DNA of 64,000 nucleotides from Amoebidium appalachense (lineage: Eukaryota > Ichthyosporea). The translations under genes were made by a program, and so were the position numbers. The stretch spans positions 1,860,001-1,924,000 of the forward strand of contig CAVNZM010000002.1 in assembly GCA_963693365.1 (NCBI GenBank), written 5' to 3'. Below the pieces are notes generated by a model. The model saw only the letters and a program-made list of their open reading frames with translations, was not told where the DNA came from and ran no database searches. Each line of letters opens with the position of its first letter. Within the stretch, counting starts at the first letter, position 1. This document shows positions 57,993 through 64,000 of this stretch, one piece after another.

Positions 57993-59089
57993 GATATATG
58001 CACTGGACGGTTGGAATTATGGAGGAGGAGACATCAAAGGACAAACACAAAAAGTCACATTGATTTTTTTTTTTTTAAAAAAAAAAACCGGAATATAATC
58101 ACCTCCCCCCCTCCCCCCTCCCACCCTCCCCCCCTCCCCCCCCCCCCAAAAAAAAAGGGGGGGGGGGGGGGGGGGGGGGGGGGAGGGGGGGGGGGGGGGG
58201 GGGAGGGGGGTTGTGCGAACAAGGAAAGTATCGAAGTTGAACAGGAAGGGAGGTCAGAAGAGGGGAGGGGTGTGTGTGTGTTCGGTGATCCCCACGGGGG
58301 GAGGGGGGGGGGGGGACCGAGGAACATGCACCCTCTACACGCCGGTTTACAGAAGACGACTACCTCGCAGGGAAAAGTATCTACTCCTTAACACCCACAG
58401 GCGCCCGTAACAGCTGCAACCTGTTAACGACCAACAACAGGCAACAAGACGGCAGACACAAATGTGATGGTGGCAAATATGTGAACCTTAAAGTGCAAGC
58501 AGAAGATAATGTGCCCTCACAAACACATGGGTGTTTTGCACCTACAACAGAAGGCTAAAATAATTGGCCCATACAGGCCGACATAAAGTGAAGACTGGTC
58601 ATATTTATCTATTTCACACTAGTACAACACCACATTGAGCCACGCAAAAACATAAATATATTGATAACACACACAAAGGAGAAGCTTTCCATTACAACCC
58701 ACACCCTCAGGCAACCACAAACAGATGGACACACAAGCAATGCCACATCCACCAACCCATGGACCCACCCACCCATACCCACAACCACACACATAAGCCA
58801 ACCCACAACCCCAATGGAGCTGGTTCAGCAGAGCAATTGAACCGGGGATGTGAACTGACCTTAACAACGAATAAACCACCATTTTTCTTCAAATCCATGG
58901 GACTTATAATTAAAAGCTTCCGCCCTTATAGGTCGCCTTCGATTTAGCAATTATGGAAAAGAGAGTATTCCAAGAAGCAGAAGCGTTATCACCCTTTGAC
59001 CCCCAGGCTAACAGCTGAGCAGCTCAAAATATTTTGAAAGATTGTTCGAACAGATCTAAACGTGGGTAACAATATAAGATGGTTCTTAC
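56705..59089. other. probable 5' intron or intergenic, low complexity
   Basis: No reading frame is supported. It holds a C/T block meeting a G-run (57328-57446), G-runs at 57664-57695 and 57958-57990, T/A-runs at 58066-58087 and a C-then-G block at 58104-58210. If the first exon at 59090 is real, this is intron 1 of the ArfGAP gene. Confidence 0.5.
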
Positions 59090-59560
59090 CTGAAGGTTCA
59101 CGGCTTGGCAAACATGCGTCTACTGCGGGATCAGAAGCTCCCTACGCAAACGTCAGGAGCAATGTTGTTGATAAAAACTTCACCAGAATTGGGCGAGTGA
59201 TAGAGTATTAGGCTACGCTTGGCTGGTCAACAACGACTGCTACCAACAAATATGAGCAGCTTGAGACCTTTGGTTCACCTAAGCGTGCACAGAAAGTAAC
59301 TGTCTAGTATTCTCTTCTGGCGATGATGTAACGCATTTATGAGAGCCTTGCGGTTAATATCCCTTCGTTTCACGTAGCAAGTCACACCGCTCGCTGAGTG
59401 CAAGTCACGGTTGAGCTTTTTTCAGTGCTTCTGATGAAGGCAAACTCGTGTCACAGCACAAGCCCGTTCAAAGAGCTCTAAGGCGGTTTTCGTATAGTTA
59501 TATCGCTATATACTCAAATTGTACCGCTACAGCCATACATTTAGCGCTTTATAGCGCAAA
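59090..59560 (-). promoter_or_regulatory. possible non-coding first exon and promoter of the ArfGAP gene
   Basis: On the minus strand a good donor (CCTTCAG then GTAAGAACC) ends a candidate exon at 59090. About 460 bases upstream is CTATAAAG, inside a GCGCTATAAAGCGC-like palindrome near 59537-59550. Position and strand suit a first exon before the ATG exon at 56704. There is no sequence proof of use. Confidence 0.3.
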
Positions 59561-59836
59561 TAAGCAGGGCTGGCTCTTGCCCTAAGTTGCTGTTACTGGG
59601 AGAAGTGGGACTCTGTGGGAGGGAAAACACAGCCTGAGTGCATTTGGCGAGCGGCTTTTTGTTTTGCGTCAAAACCGTCAAGTGCTAAAGCTCCATATGA
59701 ATGGTCAATTTATTTTTTTTCTATTGGTTTTTGTTCATATTTATCTACGATATTATTGGTGTTTGCTTGCTGATTCAAGTGAATAAATTTCAAAGCCAAA
59801 TATGATTGGTTGTCTGCGCACCATAGCGGCTTTGCA

Positions 59837-59932
59837 TGATATGGAAGTAATTATTTTCCCTATCGGGTCGTTGTCGGGCCGATGATGATATGGAAGTAAT
59901 TATTTTCCCTATCGGGTCGTTGTCGGGCCGAT
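59837..59932. repeat. 49-base tandem duplication
   Basis: Two adjacent copies of a unit starting TGATATGGAAGTAATTATTT, at 59837 and 59886. Confidence 0.9.
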
Positions 59933-60026
59933 TCCGGGAGGCTCGGCCCGACCCCGCCGTTCGACTCGTCTGGGTCGCCGCCGTCGTTCGCTCCCATCCC
60001 CAGCTCCCCGTATCTCCCCGACAACC

Positions 60027-60250
60027 CATAAGGCTGATATGCCTATATGCCTGATATGACTGATATGCCATATATGGCTATATGGCTGTTTCGGCTATAT
60101 GCCTGATATGCTATATAAGGCTGATATGCTATAAGGCTGATATGCTATATAAGGCTGATATGCTATATAAGGCTGATATGCTATATATGGCTATTTGGCT
60201 GATATGCTATATAAGGCTGATATGACTGATATGACTGATATGCTATGGGG
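60027..60250. repeat. minisatellite, GCTGATATGCTATATAAG units
   Basis: Variable tandem units of roughly 18-22 bases built from CTGATATG and CTATATAAGG. A second cluster of the same family lies at 61087-61165, beyond an AT-rich unique stretch, so the array is split. Confidence 0.9.
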
Positions 60251-60443
60251 TTTACGCTGTTTACTCGAGGCAAAGAGAACCAGTCTCAGGTATGGGGGGG
60301 GGGGGGTTTTGCTCGGAATATCCCCTCAGCGGTATATCATGATCACGTACATAGATGTCGGGTGGTGACTATATATCAGGGTTTACTTTCTCTACGAGAC
60401 ACCATAAAGACTACAAGGAGAAATCAATTAGTTGGGGTTCCCC

Positions 60444-60445
<2 letters not shown>

Positions 60446-60494
<49 letters not shown>

Positions 60495-60526
60495 GGGCTC
60501 CCCTCGGGACACTCGGTATCAGCTGG

Positions 60527-60567
<41 letters not shown>

Positions 60568-60585
60568 TGTGTGTGTGTGCGCGTG
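60446..60585. repeat. T-run and (TG)n
   Basis: A T-run of about 45 bases (60446-60490) and a (TG)n tract (60525-60580). Confidence 0.92.
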
Positions 60586-60587
60586 CG

Positions 60588-61019
60588 CTATAATTTTGTA
60601 GTGATGTGTTTCTCAAGCCAATCAATACATCTAATAAACAGGTCGTAGTTACGCGTGTTTAGTATAAAATCAAGGATGTTGTAATTTACAGGTAGGCTAT
60701 CTTTCTGGGTGTCTGTTGTGAATGTGACGTGTGTGTGTTGCGGTATTATGTGGTCTATCAAACTACATTTGGCGATACATGACCGGTTAAACTGGTGTGT
60801 GTGTGTGTTGTTTGGGCATGCAAATGATGCCACCTTATACTTATTAGATCTCCACTGTATAGCACGTGTACAGTAAAAGCGTGGTAATTGATCAATAATA
60901 CCATCAGCTAGAGAAAGACCAGTTCTACAGGAAGGTAATATGTATTTAGGTGTTATACACTTGCGAGTGCCATATTTGGCAATATGGTTGAGGCGGTCAG
61001 TATATATAAAACGAGACAT
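60588..61019 (-). CDS. unrecognised 143-codon ORF
   Basis: This frame starts MSRFIYTDRLNHIAKYGTR and ends IDWLEKHITTKL, within AT-rich DNA enclosed by two clusters of the same minisatellite. Composition is protein-like (Cys, His, Trp present, not low complexity). No signal peptide, membrane segment or known motif is evident. It may be part of a repeat that carried the surrounding units, or a chance frame. No function is proposed. Confidence 0.3.
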   Translation of the reverse strand: MSRFIYTDRLNHIAKYGTRKCITPKYILPSCRTGLSLADGIIDQLPRFYCTRAIQWRSNKYKVASFACPNNTHTHQFNRSCIAKCSLIDHIIPQHTHVTFTTDTQKDSLPVNYNILDFILNTRNYDLFIRCIDWLEKHITTKL

Positions 61020-61204
61020 AAGGCTTAGTTTTTCAAGGTGTATGCTTTCATCGGGTCTAGTGTCGTGTGGTATCTTTTTCCATTTAAGGCTGATATGCTA
61101 TATATGGCTATATGACTGATATGCTATATAAGGCTGATATGCCTATATGCCTGATATGGCCATATCATCCTCTGATACGGTCTGATACATTGGATATGCC
61201 TATA

Positions 61205-62200
61205 ACGCTGCCCCATCCTGCCCCATCCCGGCCCGTCCCCCATCACCATGGCCCGTACGTCCCGGCCCGTCCCCCATCACCATGGCCCGGCCCGGCCACA
61301 CCCCTCTCACCCGGCCCCACCCGGCCCCATCCTGGCCCGTCCCCCATCACCCTGCCCCAAGACAATGGGAGAAATTGTAAAGTTTACATTTTTGGTTGTG
61401 ACGTCACAACAGGGGTGTTTTACCGGCATAAGAATACTGATAAAGCAAGATTTTTCATGAAATTTCCCGAACGGGGGCTGCACGTGCGTGTAGAAGGTTA
61501 AAAAAGACAGGACTCTCAGAGTCCAGGCGGACTCTCATAGTCCGCTGGGAGGACCATACGAGCCGACCCAAAATGTAAACTTTACATTTTCTCATCCCGG
61601 CCCGTCCCCCATCACCCCTCTCACCATGGCCCGTCCCGCCCCATCCCCCCGTCACCCCTATCACCCCGCCACACCCATCTCACCCTGCCCCATCCTTGCC
61701 CGGGCTTGCCTATCTCCAATCACCCCTCTCACCCTGCCCCATCCCCCGTCACCCCTATCACCCCGCCACACCCCTCTCACCCCTCTCACCCTGCCCCATC
61801 CTGGCCTGTCCCCCATCACCCCTCTCACCATGGCCCGTCCCCCATCACCCCTCTCACCATGGCCTGGCCCCCATCACCATGGCCTGTCCCCCATCACTCC
61901 TCTCGTCCCCCATCACCCTGGCCTGTCCCCCATCACCCCTCTCACCCTGGCCCCATCCTGGCCCGTCCCCCATCAATCACCCCTCTCACCATGGCCCGTC
62001 CCCCATCACCATGGCCCGTCCCGGCCCGTCCCCCATCACCATGGCCTGTCCCGGCCCGTCCCCCATCACCGCTCTCGTCCCTCTCACCCGGCCCCATCCC
62101 GCCATCACCATGGCCACACCCCTCTCGTCCCTCTAGATCTCGTCCCTCTCACCCCCGCCATACCCCGGCCACACCCCTCTCACCCCTCTCACCCCTGTCG
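61205..62200. repeat. GC-rich minisatellite (CCCATCACCATGGCCCGTCC family)
   Basis: Short units of CCCATCACC, ATGGCC(C/T)GTC and CCTCTCACC repeat in variable order over about 0.9 kb. They are interrupted by an inverted-repeat element at 61369-61593. The long Pro/His/Ser frames across it are by-products. Confidence 0.9.
61369..61593. mobile_element. MITE-like element with ~28-base terminal inverted repeats
   Basis: Ends GAGAAATTGTAAAGTTTACA... (61369) and its near-perfect complement ...TGTAAACTTTACATTTTCTC (to 61593). The 225-base body has no coding frame but includes two short palindromes (GGACTCTCAGAGTCC and GGACTCTCATAGTCC types, near 61511-61545). It interrupts the minisatellite. No clear target duplication was found. 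Confidence 0.75.
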
Positions 62201-62439
62201 TCCCGCTCGCTTGCCCTCGTCCCTATCGCCCCGCTGCTGTTTCGCTGCTTTCACCGCTTATCACTTTATCTCCCCTCCCTCTTTTCCTATATGCCATAGC
62301 CTGTCCCCTTCCTCCTATTTTTTTTTGGGGGGGGGGGCTCCTCCATCACCTGTCCTCATAGCCCTCCTTTTCCCGACCCCCTCATGCCCCTCCTTTTGCC
62401 CTGCCCTCTTGGCCCTCCTTTTCCCCAGTGTCCCAGATG

Positions 62440-63648
62440 ATCAGTCCCACTTCTTCTTGCTGTCCACCTTCCCCACCCCCTTTCGTAAAAAAAAAAAAAA
62501 CTAACACAACTATCACAAGACCCCCCCCCCCCCCCCCCCCCCCCCTTCCCCGTCAATACTTATCATGTCTGCCCCTTGTTCTCTTTTTTCTCCCCTATCT
62601 CCCTCCCTCCCTCCGTCCCTTTTCGTAACCAAAAAAAAAAAACTATCACAAGACCCCCCCCCCCCCCCCCCCCTTCCCCGTAATACTTATCATGTCTGCC
62701 CCTTGTTCTCTTTTTTCTCCCCTCTCTCCCTCCCTCCCTCCCTCCTCCACCAGTGACCCAGAACAGCCCCGCTTCATCTTGCTTGCCGCCATCCCCACCC
62801 GTTTTTGTAACCAAAAAAACAAAACAAAAAAAAACAAAAAAAAAAACAACAACTATCACAAGACCCCCCCCCCCCCCCCCCCCCCCCGTCAATACTTATC
62901 ATGTCTACCCCTTGTTCTCTTCTTTCTCCCCTCTCTCCCTCCCTCCCTCCCTCCCTCCCTCCTTCACCAGTGACCCAGAACAGCCCCACTTCATCTTGCT
63001 TGCCACCATCCCCACCCCTTTTTCGTAACCAAAAAAAAAAAACCTATCACAACTACCACAAGACCCCCCCCCCCTTCCCCCGTCAATACTTATCATGTCT
63101 GCCCCTTCTTCTCTTATTTCTCCCCTCTCTCCCTCCCTCCCTCCGTCCCTTGTCGTAACCAAAAAAAACAAAACAACAGCAACTATCACAAGACCCTCCC
63201 CCCCCCCCCCCCCCCCCCCGTCAACATGTCTACCCCTTGTTCTCTTCTTTCTCCCCTCTCTCCCTCCCTCCCTCCGTCCCTTTTCGGAACCAAAAAAAAA
63301 AAAACCAACAACAACAACTATCACAAGACCCCCCACCTTCCCCGTCAATACTTATCATATCTGCCCCTTGTTCTCTTCCTTCTCCCCTCTCTCCCTCCCT
63401 CCCTTTCGTAACCAAAAAAAAAACTATCACAACTATTACAAGACCCCCACCCCTTCCCCGTCAATACTTATCATGGCTGCCCCTTGTTCTCTTTTTTCTC
63501 CCCTCTCTCCCTCCCTCCCTCCGTCCCTTTTCGTAACCAAAAAAAAAAAAAAAAAAACAACAACTATCACAAGACCCCCCCCCCCCCTCTTCCCCGTCAA
63601 TACTTATCATGGCTGCCCCTTGTTTTCTTTTTCTCCCCTCTCTCCCTC
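62440..63648. repeat. tandem array, ~130-base units with a longer variant
   Basis: Units carry CTTATCATGTCTGCCCCTTG, a CCCTCCCT tract, TTTCGTAACC plus an A-run, ACTATCACAAGA and a C-run. The CATGTCTGCCCC part recurs near 62565, 62692, 62901, 63095, 63226, 63357, 63473 and 63609. Two or three units carry about 65 extra bases (ACCAGTGACCCAGAACAGCC). The array runs into the assembly gap. Confidence 0.93.
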
Positions 63649-64000
63649 NNNNNNNNNNNNNNNNNNNNNNNNNNNNNNNNNNNNNNNNNNNNNNNNNNNN
63701 NNNNNNNNNNNNNNNNNNNNNNNNNNNNNNNNNNNNNNNNNNNNNNNNNNNNNNNNNNNNNNNNNNNNNNNNNNNNNNNNNNNNNNNNNNNNNNNNNNNN
63801 NNNNNNNNNNNNNNNNNNNNNNNNNNNNNNNNNNNNNNNNNNNNNNNNNNNNNNNNNNNNNNNNNNNNNNNNNNNNNNNNNNNNNNNNNNNNNNNNNNNN
63901 NNNNNNNNNNNNNNNNNNNNNNNNNNNNNNNNNNNNNNNNNNNNNNNNNNNNNNNNNNNNNNNNNNNNNNNNNNNNNNNNNNNNNNNNNNNNNNNNNNNN
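63649..64000. other. assembly gap (N)
   Basis: All bases are N. The gap begins inside the tandem array, so the array is probably longer than shown. Confidence 1.

Noticed and set aside
61626-62504. 292-codon Pro/His/Ser frame
   Set aside because: It is translation of a minisatellite followed by low-complexity DNA, with no other support.

Overview
The window is nuclear DNA of a eukaryote. The evidence is LTR retrotransposons of the Ty1/copia and Ty3/gypsy superfamilies, genes split by GT-AG introns, a methyl-CpG-binding-domain (MBD) gene and an ArfGAP gene. Very long homopolymer G/C tracts and (GA)n, (CA)n and (TG)n microsatellites fill introns and intergenic DNA. I cannot name the species. 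An MBD protein implies a lineage with, or descended from one with, CpG methylation. The last 352 bases are an assembly gap. Layout: (1) 1-23551 is a nest of retroelements. A gypsy element on the minus strand, running off the left edge, appears to have inserted next to or into a diverged copia element whose LTR and gag start lie at 22462-23551. The gypsy element was hit by two copies of a recent copia element (831-9099 on plus, 13765-20884 on minus) and by a short, domain-less LTR element of TRIM type (11301-13201). A second TRIM copy sits inside the 5' LTR of the plus-strand copia (1736-2872). The target-site duplications do not pair within each element. They pair crosswise in a way that shows the gypsy middle section (9303-13764) has been inverted between two oppositely oriented copia copies, with a 156-base inverted duplication and a 47-base LTR scrap at one junction. 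(2) 23552-24455 holds a decayed tyrosine-recombinase-like reading frame. (3) 25446-27199 is a four-exon gene for an MBD protein, with a promoter-like stretch at 24560-24700 and a second, acidic open frame overlapping and following its last exon. (4) 27802-32401 is mostly low-complexity DNA, with one or two weak exon candidates. (5) 32402-56704 on the minus strand is one gene whose six recognisable coding exons give about 5,989 residues. Exons 1-3 encode a complete ArfGAP zinc finger with its arginine finger. Exon 4 is a basic/charged linker with coiled coil. Exon 5 is 21 codons. Exon 6 is a 16.9-kb exon encoding a huge coiled coil built round about 23 tandem 182-residue repeats (546 bases, exactly 26 heptads each) with no net length change over 12 kb. 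A possible non-coding first exon and promoter lie at 59090-59560. (6) 59800-63648 is satellite-like DNA with several minisatellite families, one MITE-like inverted-repeat element and one unrecognised 143-codon frame. How the parts relate: the left 23.5 kb is a transposon graveyard with recent activity, since LTR pairs are nearly identical and one 1,473-codon gag-pol is intact. The right 40 kb is a host gene region. The most novel items are the ArfGAP/giant-coiled-coil fusion and the copia-mediated inversion inside the gypsy element.
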